Part shown: positions 53,569 to 63,254 of the stretch, one piece after another
Layout: each line of letters starts with the position of its first letter
Position numbering within the stretch: the stretch's first letter is position 1
From: Pelomonas sp039929605
Lineage (GTDB): Bacteria > Pseudomonadota > Gammaproteobacteria > Burkholderiales > Burkholderiaceae_C
Reading direction: 5' to 3'
Length of the DNA: 64,000 nt
NCBI RefSeq assembly: GCF_039929605.1
Contig: NZ_JBDSQX010000019.1
Coordinates: 40,989 to 104,988, forward strand
Notes under the pieces: model-generated
Seen by the model: the letters and a program-made list of their open reading frames with translations, nothing else
Told to the model about the DNA's origin: nothing
Databases searched by the model: none
Translations under genes and position numbers: made by a program

Positions 53569-54494
53569 GCGCCCAGCCGATGCGCGACGACACGGGCCAG
53601 CGCCACGTCTTCCAGGCCGATGCCGACGCTCTTGTAGACGACGATGTCCTGCGCCGCGCGTGGGCGCGAGTTGACGATCAGCTCACCCAACTCGACGAGG
53701 CGCTCGGGCGCGATGACACCCGGCGCGGCCTGCACGATGTCGCCGGCCTCCTGGCGCGCGGCCTCATGCCACTCGACGACGACCAACGCCGCACGCGCCA
53801 GCAACGTGTCGTCCAGCTCGCGGGCGGCGCGGGTGCTAGAGCCGACTGCCGCGATGAAGGCGCCTGGCCTGACGAGCGCGCCGTCGAACAGCGGCGCAGC
53901 CGAGCGCGTGGCCGTGACGATGACATCGGCCTGGCTCGCCGCAGCGGCCGCGTCGACGGCCTGCACGGGCAGGTCGAGCGCCGCCGCCAACTCGGCCGCG
54001 AAGGCCTCGCCGCCAGAGCGCGCGCAGACGAGCACGCGCTCAAAGCGGCGCACGCGCGTCAATGCCTCGGCATGTGCCCGCGCCTGGATGCCGGCGCCAA
54101 AGACGGCCAGCGTCTTCGCATCCGGCAGCGCCAGCAGGTCCGCCGCCACCGCGCTGGCCGCCGCCGTGCGTAGCCGCGTGAACTCGTTGGCTTCCAGTGT
54201 CGCAATGGCTGCGCCGGTGGCCGCCGAGAACAGGCTGACGAGGAAGTTGTACTGGCCATTGCGTGCCGAATAGACCTTGGTGCCGAGCACGGCGGGCAGG
54301 TCACCGTCGGCCTCCAGGATGGCGCCCATTGCGCTGATGGCGAGCGCTGCGCCGCCCTGCGTGGCAGTGGCGCGGTGGCGCGCCAGCACCTGGGCTTGGC
54401 CGCGGCCGTGCTGGGCGAAGGCGGCGTGCAGCGCGGCAACGGCGCTGTCGGGGTCGAGCACGGCCGCGACTTCGGCTTCGGTGATCAGGCGCAT
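53562..54494 (-). CDS. ornithine cyclodeaminase / mu-crystallin family protein
   Basis: A 310-residue NAD(P)-dependent enzyme of the family that includes ornithine cyclodeaminase, alanine dehydrogenase and 1-pyrroline-2-carboxylate reductase. Cofactor motif LAVFGAGIQARAHAEALTRV; family blocks GGAALAISAMGAILEADGDL, NEFTRLRTAAASAVAADLLA and FIAAVGSSTRAARELDDTLL are intact. The substrate cannot be chosen by eye. Proline or hydroxyproline-derived imines are plausible. The ATG at 54494 gives the normal family start. It overlaps dacB by 7 bp. Confidence 0.88.
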   Translation of the reverse strand: MRLITEAEVAAVLDPDSAVAALHAAFAQHGRGQAQVLARHRATATQGGAALAISAMGAILEADGDLPAVLGTKVYSARNGQYNFLVSLFSAATGAAIATLEANEFTRLRTAAASAVAADLLALPDAKTLAVFGAGIQARAHAEALTRVRRFERVLVCARSGGEAFAAELAAALDLPVQAVDAAAAASQADVIVTATRSAAPLFDGALVRPGAFIAAVGSSTRAARELDDTLLARAALVVVEWHEAARQEAGDIVQAAPGVIAPERLVELGELIVNSRPRAAQDIVVYKSVGIGLEDVALARVVAHRLGAC

Positions 54495-54708
54495 CAAGGT
54501 CTTTCGAAATCCTGCAAAGGGGGCAGCGCGCACTTTAGAAGGGCCGCGCGGCACCGGGGGTGTGCTTTCGCGGGTCACACATTCCCGCAGGTTATGTGCT
54601 GCGCACAAGCATTCATTGAACGGCGCGCAACACTGGGGGTGCTGCCCTCTGGGCGACCTCTCGCGCGCCCGTCAACATGGCGGCAGTCGAATCACAAAGG
54701 AGTCGTTG

Positions 54709-57570
54709 ATGAAGTTGAATCGTCTGGTATCGCAGCTCGCAGTGATCGGTCTTGCCGCCCATGCCAGCGCGGCAATCGCGCAAACCGATGGCCAACGACT
54801 GCAGCGTGTCGAGGTGACGGGGTCGAGCATCAAGCGGCTGAAGGACGAGGGCGCGCTGCCCATTCAAGTCGTCTCCCGCAAGGACATCGAGCGGCAGGGC
54901 ATCGTGTCGGCCGAGCAGCTGATCGCCACGTTGTCCGCCAACGGCAACGGGCTGGACAACCTGTCCTCCAATGCCGACGTGGTGTCCGGCCAGGCGCGGG
55001 GCAACAACGGCGCGTCGTCGGCCAACCTGCGGGGCCAGGGTGCGGCATCGACACTGGTGCTGCTCAACGGCCGGCGCGTGGCGGCCCATGGCCTGAACGG
55101 CGGCGTGGTGGATCTGAACTCCATCCCGATGTCGGCCATCGAGCGCGTGGAAATCCTGAAGGACGGCGCCTCGGCCATCTACGGCACGGACGCAATCGGC
55201 GGCGTCATCAACTTCATCCTGCGCAAGAACTACAGCGGACTCGAGGCCGAGGCGTTCGCGGACATGACCGAGGCGGGCGGCGGTGGCATTGGTCGCGTCA
55301 AACTCACCGGCGGGTTCGGCGACCTGGCGAGCGACCGGTTCAACGTGCTGGCCTCGGTGTCCTTCAGCGACGCCAAGCAGTTGCGCGGCGACCAGCGCGA
55401 CTTCGTCAACACCTTCCAGCCGTCGCGCGGCCTGTCGGTCGACACGCGCGGCACGCCGTTCGCCACCGTCTTCGCCATCTCCAGCCTGTACAGCGCGCTC
55501 AGCCGCGACAACCTCACCACCGCCGGCCGCAGCACGGGCCCGATTCAGCCGGGAACCACGGTGGCCATGAACGGCATCAACGCGCTCGACGTGCCAGGCC
55601 AAGCCGGGTGCGCGTCCATCGACGGCCAGGCGCCCTACGACGAGGTGCTGTGGGCCACGCCCGCAGCCAAGTGGGGCTGCGCCTGGGACACCGGCCGCGC
55701 AGCGGTGCTGATGCAGCCGGTGAAGTCCACCAACGCCGTGCTGCGGGGCACGCTGGCACTGGGCGAACACCAGTTGGTGGCGGAGTTCGTCGGCGCCCGA
55801 GTGGTGTCCGACAAGAGCTTCTCGCCCAACCAGATTTCCAGCTCCACTTCGACGAGCAACCCCTTCTACAGCCTCGGCTACCCGAGCACCGGTGAGGCCT
55901 ACAACGGCGTCTTCAACGCATTGGTGTCGCTGTTTCCCAGCATCGAGAAAAACCGCGGCCTGCCGCTGGCGCTGCGCTGGCGCTGCATGCCCTGCGGCAA
56001 CCGCGAGATCGAAACCACGTCCCAGACCCAGCGCTTGCTGCTCAGCGCCGAGGGGCCGCTGTTCGGCAGCTGGGACTACCGCGCCGGCGTGTCCTCTGCC
56101 ACCAGCGACACCACCTCGCTGCTCAAGCACGGCTACTTCTTCGGCAGCCCGTTCGCGGCGCTCATCAACAACGGCACGCTCAACCCCTTCCCGGCCGACG
56201 GCATCACGCAGAGCGCTGCGGCGTTGGGCGCACTGGACGGCACGCGCGCCGATGGCGTGACGTTGTACGGCGGCAAGTTCACGCTGCAGCAGGCCGACGT
56301 GACGGTGACCGGCCCCATCATGAAGCTGCCAGCGGGCGAGCTGATGGCGGCCGTGGGCGTGGACGTGCGCACCGAGAAGTACAAGTTCAACGGCAATGCG
56401 ACCGACCTGGTGACGCAGGCGGCGATCTTCGGCGCGCCGTTCGACAGCGTGAACACGCTGGACACCGTCAAGCGCGATATCAAGGCCGTGTTCGCCGAGG
56501 TGCTGGTGCCGGTGTTCAAGGGACTGGAGGCTAGCGCCGCAGTGCGTCGCGACGACTACACCGGCTTCGGCGCCACCACCAACCCCAAGTTCTCGCTGCG
56601 CTACCAGCCTTTCGAGCAGTTGCTGGTGCGCGCGTCCACGAGCCGGGGCTTTCGGGTGCCCACCTTCAACCAGCTCTTCAACGGCGTGACCGAGTCCACC
56701 TACGCCGGCAAGGACCTCGTCGACCCGGTCTCCTGCGCCACCGGTCTCGTCGACCCGACCAAGCCCGGCTGCGAGACGATCACCCCCATCATCCTCACCG
56801 GCGGCAAGCCGACGCTCGGCCCGGAGAAAAGCAGGCAGTGGACCTGGGGCTTCGTCTATCAGCCGATGCCCGACGTGTCGATGGGCGCTGACTGGTGGCA
56901 GATTCGCAAGACCGGCACCATCCAGTCGATCTCGCTGTCCGAGCTCGTCAAGAACTACGCTCTCTTCCCCGAGAACTTCCTGCGCGAGGGCAACACGCTC
57001 ACGGCCATCGACAACCGCAACGTCAACGCCGGCGAGACCATCACCAAGGGCGTGGACATTTCCTTGCGCGGCTCAACTGCACTCGGCGCTGGCCGGCTCA
57101 CGGCGTCGCTCGAAGGCAGCTACCTGATCGACAAGCGCTCGCGTCTGCTCGCCAGCGCGGCGATGGGGCCGAGCGAGATCGGCGTCTTCACCCGCGCCGG
57201 TGACTTGGGCCTGCGTTGGAAGCACTCCATCAGCCTGGTCTACGAGGAAGGCGTGTGGGGTGTCGGCCTCGTCCAGCGCTGGCGCGCCGGCTACAAGGAC
57301 GGCCAATTGCCCGGCATCGCCAACGGCAGCATCGTGCCGCCCGAGTGGAAGCCCAACGTCGGTAGATACATCACACACGACGCGAGCGTCAGCTACCGCG
57401 GCTTCAAGAACCTGGGGCTGACGTTCGGCATCAAGAACTTCACCAACGACGACCCGCCGTTCTCCGCCGCCTATGACGGCAACACCGGCGCCGGTAGCTC
57501 GTGGGAACCGCGCGTGGCCGACCCTCGCGGGCGTGCCTACACGCTCACGGCCAGCTACAAGTTCTTCTGA
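54709..57570 (+). CDS. TonB-dependent outer-membrane receptor
   Basis: A 953-residue receptor. Signal peptide (LAVIGLAAHASAAIA); TonB-box-like QRVEVTGSSIKRLKDEG; plug domain with LRGQGAASTLVLLNGRRVAA and VEILKDGASAIYGTDAIGGV; then a 22-strand-type barrel ending AYTLTASYKFF. This type (long, with TGSSIKR and ending in aromatic Phe) is common for import of oligosaccharides, peptides or siderophores. The substrate is not evident, as it has no SusD-like or transporter neighbour. An AAAGGAG site precedes the ATG. A terminator follows. Confidence 0.93.
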   Translation: MKLNRLVSQLAVIGLAAHASAAIAQTDGQRLQRVEVTGSSIKRLKDEGALPIQVVSRKDIERQGIVSAEQLIATLSANGNGLDNLSSNADVVSGQARGNNGASSANLRGQGAASTLVLLNGRRVAAHGLNGGVVDLNSIPMSAIERVEILKDGASAIYGTDAIGGVINFILRKNYSGLEAEAFADMTEAGGGGIGRVKLTGGFGDLASDRFNVLASVSFSDAKQLRGDQRDFVNTFQPSRGLSVDTRGTPFATVFAISSLYSALSRDNLTTAGRSTGPIQPGTTVAMNGINALDVPGQAGCASIDGQAPYDEVLWATPAAKWGCAWDTGRAAVLMQPVKSTNAVLRGTLALGEHQLVAEFVGARVVSDKSFSPNQISSSTSTSNPFYSLGYPSTGEAYNGVFNALVSLFPSIEKNRGLPLALRWRCMPCGNREIETTSQTQRLLLSAEGPLFGSWDYRAGVSSATSDTTSLLKHGYFFGSPFAALINNGTLNPFPADGITQSAAALGALDGTRADGVTLYGGKFTLQQADVTVTGPIMKLPAGELMAAVGVDVRTEKYKFNGNATDLVTQAAIFGAPFDSVNTLDTVKRDIKAVFAEVLVPVFKGLEASAAVRRDDYTGFGATTNPKFSLRYQPFEQLLVRASTSRGFRVPTFNQLFNGVTESTYAGKDLVDPVSCATGLVDPTKPGCETITPIILTGGKPTLGPEKSRQWTWGFVYQPMPDVSMGADWWQIRKTGTIQSISLSELVKNYALFPENFLREGNTLTAIDNRNVNAGETITKGVDISLRGSTALGAGRLTASLEGSYLIDKRSRLLASAAMGPSEIGVFTRAGDLGLRWKHSISLVYEEGVWGVGLVQRWRAGYKDGQLPGIANGSIVPPEWKPNVGRYITHDASVSYRGFKNLGLTFGIKNFTNDDPPFSAAYDGNTGAGSSWEPRVADPRGRAYTLTASYKFF

Positions 57571-57613
57571 GCGGCTCCGATACTCCTGCCGGTTCCTGTG
57601 CCGGCGTTCACCG

Positions 57614-57640
57614 GCCTCGCCTCGGCGAGGCTGTTCTTTT
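57614..57640 (+). terminator. rho-independent terminator after the TonB receptor
   Basis: GCCTCGCC (57614-57621), a 2-base loop and GGCGAGGC (57624-57631) form a perfect 8-bp stem followed by TGTTCTTTT, 44 bp after the receptor stop and directly before the convergent gene end. Confidence 0.85.
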
Positions 57641-57641
57641 G

Positions 57642-58778
57642 TCAGGCCGCAGACTCGGCCTTCAGCGCGGCGTGCACGGCGCTGCCGAGCGCCGGCAGCT
57701 TCCACGTCGTCGCTGCGTCGGGGTGCGGCACGTAGCGCGAGCCCAGGCTGGTGGTCACCGCGATCAGGTAGTGCAGATCGCCGTCGTGCACGATCCCCGC
57801 GTCGCTGCTGTAGTTCTCGGTGTTGCCGGTCTTGTGGGCGAAGCGGGCCGGCGGGGTCGGGATGCCGGGCACCCAGCCGGGCAAGGCCGTGAGCGCGCTG
57901 CTGGACAGGATCTCGTTGAGCCGCTGCTCGTCCAGCGCGCGGCGCACCGGGCCGAGGCTGTGGCCCAACAGTGGCGGCGTGCCTTGCCCGCCGCTTGGCA
58001 GCCAGGGCGCGGGCGGCGCATCGGCATCCAGCCGCCACATCAGCCGCAGCGCATCCCAGGCTGTCATCTGGATCTGGCCCACGCCCGCGCCGGCGCCATT
58101 GCCCCAGCCGCCATCGGGCTGGGTGTTGGCGAGCGCCAAGCCGGGCAGGCCTTCGGCGGCGAACAGCGCGTGCAGCTCGTTGTGCACTTCCACGCCGGCT
58201 TCACGGCGAATGGCGCCGCGCGCTTGCAGGTGCATCACCAGCGCCGACGTGGCCTCGTTGCTGCTGACGATGATCATGTCGTGCAGCCAGTCGGCCACCG
58301 GCCGGGTCACGCCGCCCCAGGTCAGCGGCAGGGCCCAGGCACTGCGGCCGGTGTCGACGAGCCGGCCCACGCCCACGGCCACCATCACCTTGAGCAGCGA
58401 GGCCGGGTAAGGCGACACGAAGCGCGGGCCGGTGCCGAACCAGGCAGGGAAGGCCATGCGCTGCCAGTCGGCGCCGGGCTGCCAGGCGCTGGAGGTGCCG
58501 GCCGCGTCCCGCACGTCGGCCTGGAAGGCGATGTTGGCGACCGCGCCGCAGGGGCCGTCGAAGCGCGCCACCAGGCCCTCGGGGTGCTCGCGCGAAAACA
58601 GCACGTTGGCGCAGACCGGCGCCAAGTCGCCCGGCCCACGCGGGAACACGGCCACCGCCAGGTCGATGCTCGGGTGCCAGCCCAGCGGCGCACCGTTCTG
58701 CAACGAGTCCGCCGTCGCCTCGAAGCGCTGCGCCAGCACGGCCGCGCGCAGCGCCTGGGCGAGGTCGTCGGCGGTCAC
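57642..58778 (-). CDS. serine hydrolase of class A beta-lactamase fold
   Basis: A 378-residue protein. Motifs S-x2-K in YPASLLKVMVAVGVGRLV, S-x-N in IIVSSNEATSALVMHL and K-T-G in ARFAHKTGNTENYSSDAG define a class A beta-lactamase-type fold. An N-terminal extension of about 110 residues (AVAVFPRGPGDLAPVCANVL) is outside the fold. No signal peptide is evident, which is unusual for a beta-lactamase, so a cytoplasmic amidase or esterase role is possible. GTG at 58778 overlaps the D-amino-acid dehydrogenase stop (GTGA), which suggests one operon. Confidence 0.75.
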   Translation of the reverse strand: MTADDLAQALRAAVLAQRFEATADSLQNGAPLGWHPSIDLAVAVFPRGPGDLAPVCANVLFSREHPEGLVARFDGPCGAVANIAFQADVRDAAGTSSAWQPGADWQRMAFPAWFGTGPRFVSPYPASLLKVMVAVGVGRLVDTGRSAWALPLTWGGVTRPVADWLHDMIIVSSNEATSALVMHLQARGAIRREAGVEVHNELHALFAAEGLPGLALANTQPDGGWGNGAGAGVGQIQMTAWDALRLMWRLDADAPPAPWLPSGGQGTPPLLGHSLGPVRRALDEQRLNEILSSSALTALPGWVPGIPTPPARFAHKTGNTENYSSDAGIVHDGDLHYLIAVTTSLGSRYVPHPDAATTWKLPALGSAVHAALKAESAA

Positions 58779-60037
58779 AGGCTCAGGCCGTCCAGCGGCA
58801 AGGGGCTGGCTCGGCCAGACACCAGCTCGGCGACGATGTCGGCCGTCGCAAACGAGAAGGTGAAGCCCAGTGCGCCATGGCCCACGTTGAGCCACAGCCC
58901 CGGCACGCCGCTGGCGCCAACGATGGGTGCGCCGCTCGGGGTGGCGGGGCGCAGGCCGGCCCAGGGCACGGCGCGGTCGTAGTCCGCCGCGTTCGGGAAG
59001 GTGGCGCGCACCGAGCGCTGCAGCGAGGCGAGGCGCCCGGCGTCCAGGCTGAGGTCGTCGCCGACGAGGTCGACCATCGCGGCCACGCGCAGCTCGTTGC
59101 CGATGCGTGCGTAGAGGATCTTCTTCTCGAAGTCGGTCACGCTGACCTCGGGCGGGCGGTGGCCGGCGGCAATCGGTGCGGTCAGGCTGTAGCCCTTGAG
59201 CGGGTAGAGCGGCAGCTCCACGCCGACGCCTGCGGCCAGCGCGCGGCTGTGCAGGCCGGCGGCCAGCACGGTGGCGTCGGCCGCCACGTTGCTCTGGCTT
59301 TGGCCCTGGCTCGTGCGCACGCCGAGCACGGCGCCCCGGCCGTCCAGCATGAAGCCTTCCACCCGAGCGCCCAGCCGGCCGCGAAAGCGCTCGTGCGCCA
59401 GCAGGCGCTCATGCAGCGCGCGGCAGAAGGCGTGGCAGTCCGCCACCGCCTCGCCGGGCGTGAAGATGCCGCCGGCCAGCGTGGCTTCGCCTTCCTCAAA
59501 CTGGGCCAGCGCGGGCTCCAGCGCCACGCAGTCGTCGTGCGACAGCGCCTGCTCGGCGCCACGGCTCGCGCGGGCCGCCACGCGGGCGAACTCGGCCGGC
59601 TTGCGGTAGACGACCAGCTTGCCCGGCGTGCGCAAGGCGATCACGTCGCCCAGTGCCGCCTCGTCACGCAGCCGCGCGAACGAGGCCTGGCTGAACGCAC
59701 CCAGCGCCAACAGCCGCGCGGTCGTGCGCCGGTTTACGGGGCCGCGGCAGTTGCGCAGGAAGGCCAGCATCCACGACCACTGCGCCCAGCTTGCCTCGGG
59801 CTTGAAGCGCAGCGGGCCATCGGGGTCAAGCAGCCAGCGCAGCGCCTTCAGCGGCACGCCGGCGTCGGCCAGCGGCGACACGTAGCGGTAGCTCAACTGC
59901 CCGCCGTTGGCGCGGCTGGCACCTTCGGCCACCTCGGCCTCGCGCTCGATCAGCGTCACGCTGTGGCCGCGCTGCAGCAAGGCCCAAGCGGTCGTCAGGC
60001 CCACCACGCCACCGCCTATCACCACGCAATGCTTCAT
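58775..60037 (-). CDS. dadA: D-amino-acid dehydrogenase
   Basis: A 420-residue FAD-dependent dehydrogenase that oxidises D-amino acids, chiefly D-alanine, at the inner membrane. N-terminal FAD motif VVIGGGVVGLTTAWALLQRG; GASRANGGQLSYRYVSPLAD is the family hallmark; C-terminal PWAGLRPATPSGAPIVGASG and WLNVGHGALGFTFSFAT complete the fold. The ATG at 60037 directly precedes the Rossmann strand. A longer frame is unsupported. With the downstream beta-lactamase-fold hydrolase it forms an overlapping pair. Confidence 0.93.
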   Translation of the reverse strand: MKHCVVIGGGVVGLTTAWALLQRGHSVTLIEREAEVAEGASRANGGQLSYRYVSPLADAGVPLKALRWLLDPDGPLRFKPEASWAQWSWMLAFLRNCRGPVNRRTTARLLALGAFSQASFARLRDEAALGDVIALRTPGKLVVYRKPAEFARVAARASRGAEQALSHDDCVALEPALAQFEEGEATLAGGIFTPGEAVADCHAFCRALHERLLAHERFRGRLGARVEGFMLDGRGAVLGVRTSQGQSQSNVAADATVLAAGLHSRALAAGVGVELPLYPLKGYSLTAPIAAGHRPPEVSVTDFEKKILYARIGNELRVAAMVDLVGDDLSLDAGRLASLQRSVRATFPNAADYDRAVPWAGLRPATPSGAPIVGASGVPGLWLNVGHGALGFTFSFATADIVAELVSGRASPLPLDGLSL

Positions 60038-60146
60038 CCAACTTCCTGCCGCCAGCTCTGCAGGCAGGGTAAGGAAGCCCGGCACGCGTTGCCAATGAAA
60101 GCGGCGGCTGCGGCCATCACCGCGCGTTATGGCGCGGGGGCCGGAG

Positions 60147-61340
60147 TCAGGCGAGCACCGCCGCCATCGCCTCGGCGGTGGCCTCGACGTTGCGGGTGTT
60201 CAGCCCCGCCACGCACATGCGGCCCGAGCGCAGGATGTAGACGCCGAACTCGGCCTTCAGCCGCTCGGCCTGGTCGGCACTGAGGCCTGTGTAGCTGAAC
60301 ATGCCGCGCTGGGTCAGGAAGTAGCTGAAGTCGCGCCCCGGCAGCTTGGCCGCGAGCACATCGTGCAACTCGCGGCGCATGGTCTGGATGCGCTCACGCA
60401 TCTCCTTCACTTCCTCTTCCCACATCGAGCGCAGCACCGGCGTGTTCAGCACCTTGGCCACGACCTGGCCGCCATGCATGGGCGGGTTGGAGTAGTTGCG
60501 GCGGATCATGAACTTCATCTGGCCCAGCACCCGCGCAGCTTGGTCGGCGTCGGGGCAAACGACGCTCAAGCCCCCGCAGCGCTCGCCGTACAGGCTCATG
60601 CTCTTGGAGAAGCTGTTGGCGATGAGGAAGGAGACGCCCTCGTCGGCCAGCAAGCGCGGCGCAAAGGCGTCTTCCTGGATGCCGTCGCCATAGCCCTGGT
60701 AGGCCAGGTCCAGGAAGGGCAGCAACTGGCGCTCGCGGATGACGGGCACCAGCGCCCGCCACTGGTCCTGCGTCAGGTCCACGCCAGTCGGGTTGTGGCA
60801 GCAGGCGTGCAGCACGACGATGCTGCGCGCGGGCAGCGTCTTGAACGTGGCCAGCAGGTCGTCGAAGCGCAGGCCGCCGGTGGCGGGGTCGTAGTAGGGG
60901 TAGGTCTCGCAGACATGGCCCGAGCCCTCGAAGACGGCGCGATGGTTGTCCCAGGTCGGGTCGGACAGATAGACCTTGCTGTCGGGGAAGTAGCGCTTCA
61001 GCAAGTCGGCGCCCACCTTGAGGCCACCGCTGGAGCCCACGCCCTGGATGGTGGCGATGCGGCCGGCAGCGATGGCCGGGTGGTCGGCACCGAACAGCAG
61101 GGCCTGCACGGCGCTGCGGAAGTTGGCGGCGCCTTCCATCGGCAGATAGGGCCGCGCACCGGCCACCTCGACGACGGCGAGTTCGGCCGCGCGCACCGAA
61201 GGCAGCAGGGGAATGCGGCCTTCGTTGTCGAAATAGATGCCGATGGACAGGTTGATCTTGTCGGCGCGGGGATCCTTCTGGAAGGCCTCGTTGAGGCTCA
61301 GGATCGGGTCGCCGGCGTAGGCGTCGACGTGCTGGAACAT
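60147..61340 (-). CDS. aromatic/aspartate amino acid aminotransferase
   Basis: A 397-residue PLP enzyme of aminotransferase class I, Asp/Tyr type. Conserved PYLPMEGAANFRSAVQALLF, VVLHACCHNPTGVDLTQDQW and the PLP lysine in LIANSFSKSMSLYGERCGGL. C-terminal RMCVAGLNTRNVEATAEAMA carries the substrate-carboxylate Arg region. It exchanges amino groups between aspartate or aromatic amino acids and 2-oxoglutarate in the cytoplasm. AAGGAG stands before the ATG at 61340. Alone, 110 bp from dadA. Confidence 0.93.
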   Translation of the reverse strand: MFQHVDAYAGDPILSLNEAFQKDPRADKINLSIGIYFDNEGRIPLLPSVRAAELAVVEVAGARPYLPMEGAANFRSAVQALLFGADHPAIAAGRIATIQGVGSSGGLKVGADLLKRYFPDSKVYLSDPTWDNHRAVFEGSGHVCETYPYYDPATGGLRFDDLLATFKTLPARSIVVLHACCHNPTGVDLTQDQWRALVPVIRERQLLPFLDLAYQGYGDGIQEDAFAPRLLADEGVSFLIANSFSKSMSLYGERCGGLSVVCPDADQAARVLGQMKFMIRRNYSNPPMHGGQVVAKVLNTPVLRSMWEEEVKEMRERIQTMRRELHDVLAAKLPGRDFSYFLTQRGMFSYTGLSADQAERLKAEFGVYILRSGRMCVAGLNTRNVEATAEAMAAVLA

Positions 61341-61396
61341 GGTCGGTCTCCTTTTGGAGACGGGATTATCCGAGCGGCTCCGGCAGGCCGTTTTTT

Positions 61397-62506
61397 TCAA
61401 AGCCAATGGATCCAGCGGCCGTGGGGGTGGCTCCAGGCCAGTGTCTGCTCGGTGAGCCGACCGGCGGCGGCGGCGTGTCGTAGCGTCCAAAGCGTCGCCG
61501 AGGAAGCCACCTCGCCGGACGGCACGATGGGCACGGGCGGGGCATCCTGCTGTTGCGCGCTCAATGCCGGCAACTCGCCGCAGATCCACGCCAGCCCGTG
61601 GCTGAGCGCCAGCCGGTCCGCCGTCGCGCGCAGCCGCACGACATCGACATCGCTCAGGTAGTACAGCACCCAGCTCGTCAGCAGCACCGGCTGCACGCCC
61701 GCCGGCAGGGTGTCGAGCCAGGGCTCGATGGCGGCGATGCAGTCGTCGGCGGGGGTCAATGTGACGGGCAACGCTTGCAGCTGGACGGCCGCACGAGCCA
61801 GGCGCTCGCGGCGGCGAGCGTCCTGCGGCCACAGGCAGGCCTGCAGCCAGCGCAGGCGGGCCGGGTCTGCGGCGTCGACCGGCGCCGGGTCCAGCCCATG
61901 GCGCGAGGCGAGGCGCCAACCGGTATCCCGCGGCAGCGGCGCCGAACCCAGCCACAGCGTTTCGATCTCGGCCGCGCGGCCATCGCGTGGCGCGCCACGT
62001 TCGTGCCAGGTGCCGTCGTCGGTCCGGTAGCGCAGGTGGTAATGATCCAGGCCCAGGTTGAGCCCGGCACTGCAGCCGAAGTCCAGCAGCGCAAGATCCC
62101 GCGCACCGGTTGCGCGGGCTGCGGCACCCAGGGCTGGCCAGATGGCGGCGCAGCGGGCGACTTCGTTGGTCTGAGTGGCGCCGTGGCGCAGGTGTTCGAC
62201 AAGTACCGGCCATTCGCGCTCTAGACAGACCCGCAGCGCCTCCGCCAAGCCGCCATCAGGCGCGAGCTCGCCGCCCGCGCTCGGGTAGTACGCCGCCAGC
62301 TCGGGCGCTGCCCCGGCCAGCACGCGCTCATGCACCGCCGCCAGCAGCAGGTTGACCTTGCGTTGCTCGGGCGGTGCTTCGGCCAGCAGGGCCAGCGCGC
62401 GCTCGTCCTCGGCGGCGCTGCTGCACAGCGCGGCGTAAAGCGGTTCCTGGCTGCATTCCTCGCGGCCGAAGCGGCGCAGCAGGGTCGACAAAACATCTTT
62501 TTCCAT
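61397..62506 (-). CDS. DUF2332 family protein
   Basis: A 369-residue protein of the DUF2332 family. LLDFGCSAGLNLGLDHYHLR resembles the SAM-binding loop of methyltransferases, and VLLTSWVLYYLSDVDVVRLR and the C-terminal LAWSHPHGRWIHWL are family-typical. Function unknown. Divergent from the Crp/Fnr gene, with a 57-bp gap. The ATG at 62506 was chosen because the longer upstream frame runs through the Crp gene. Confidence 0.85.
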   Translation of the reverse strand: MEKDVLSTLLRRFGREECSQEPLYAALCSSAAEDERALALLAEAPPEQRKVNLLLAAVHERVLAGAAPELAAYYPSAGGELAPDGGLAEALRVCLEREWPVLVEHLRHGATQTNEVARCAAIWPALGAAARATGARDLALLDFGCSAGLNLGLDHYHLRYRTDDGTWHERGAPRDGRAAEIETLWLGSAPLPRDTGWRLASRHGLDPAPVDAADPARLRWLQACLWPQDARRRERLARAAVQLQALPVTLTPADDCIAAIEPWLDTLPAGVQPVLLTSWVLYYLSDVDVVRLRATADRLALSHGLAWICGELPALSAQQQDAPPVPIVPSGEVASSATLWTLRHAAAAGRLTEQTLAWSHPHGRWIHWL

Positions 62507-62563
62507 GCGGCCGAGCATAGGCAGGCGCGCCGCCGCCTTGTGTCGGCCAGCCGACAATGGCGC

Positions 62564-63247
62564 ATGGCCGATGACGATGCGCTGTGGCAGTTGTTTGCCG
62601 CCACCTTTCCCGGCCTGGCCCTGCCCGCGCACGTCGCCGCGCGCCTGCCGGCGTTGGTGCCGCGCCGCCGGCTGGCCGACGGGCGCAGCCTGTTCGTGCA
62701 GGGCCAGCGGACGACAGCGTTCTACGCGGTCGCGGCGGGAGAGATCGAGACGCGCCTCACCGGAATGGACGGCACGGTCTCGGTCATCGAGCACGTCGGC
62801 CCACCCCGCCTTTTCGGCCTCGCCGCCTTCGCGGCCGGCCAGCCGGCGGAATACGAGGCAGTGGCGCGTGGGGCCAGCGAGGTGCTGGTGATCGGCCGCG
62901 AGGCCTACACGCTGCTGATGGACGAGGCGCCCGGCTTTGCGCGTGCATTGCTGGCCGAGTTCGCGCGCCGCTACGACGGCACGCTGCGCCTGCTGCAGGC
63001 GGCCCGCCACCAGCGCGCGGCGGAGCGCGTCATGCTGGCACTGGCACAACTGGCCCGGGAGCGCGGCCGGGCTGCGGGCGGGGGCTGGCTGGAAGTGGCA
63101 GCCACCCAGACCGAGCTGGCGCGGCTGGCCCATCTGTCGCGCCAGACGGCCAACGAGCTGCTTTGCGCCGCCGAAGCCGCCGGCCACATCAGGCGTGGCC
63201 GGGGCCGTTGGTGGTGGCGGCCCGCGCCGGGCGTGAGCCGGGCCTGA
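62564..63247 (+). CDS. Crp/Fnr family regulator
   Basis: A 227-residue regulator. The cyclic-nucleotide-binding-like N-terminal domain includes LADGRSLFVQGQRTTAFYAV and GEIETRLTGMDGTVSVIEHV. The C-terminal winged helix has ATQTELARLAHLSRQTANEL with recognition helix and IRRGRGRWWW wing. No Fnr-type N-terminal cysteine cluster is present. Ligand unknown. It ends exactly where the convergent glutathione peroxidase gene ends. Confidence 0.88.
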   Translation: MADDDALWQLFAATFPGLALPAHVAARLPALVPRRRLADGRSLFVQGQRTTAFYAVAAGEIETRLTGMDGTVSVIEHVGPPRLFGLAAFAAGQPAEYEAVARGASEVLVIGREAYTLLMDEAPGFARALLAEFARRYDGTLRLLQAARHQRAAERVMLALAQLARERGRAAGGGWLEVAATQTELARLAHLSRQTANELLCAAEAAGHIRRGRGRWWWRPAPGVSRA

Positions 63248-63254
63248 TCAGGCC
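63241..63254. repeat. palindrome at abutting convergent stop codons
   Basis: GGCCTGATCAGGCC is a perfect 14-bp palindrome centred on the junction of the Crp/Fnr stop (TGA 63245-63247) and the glutathione peroxidase stop (63248-63250). The genes have no gap. Confidence 0.7.
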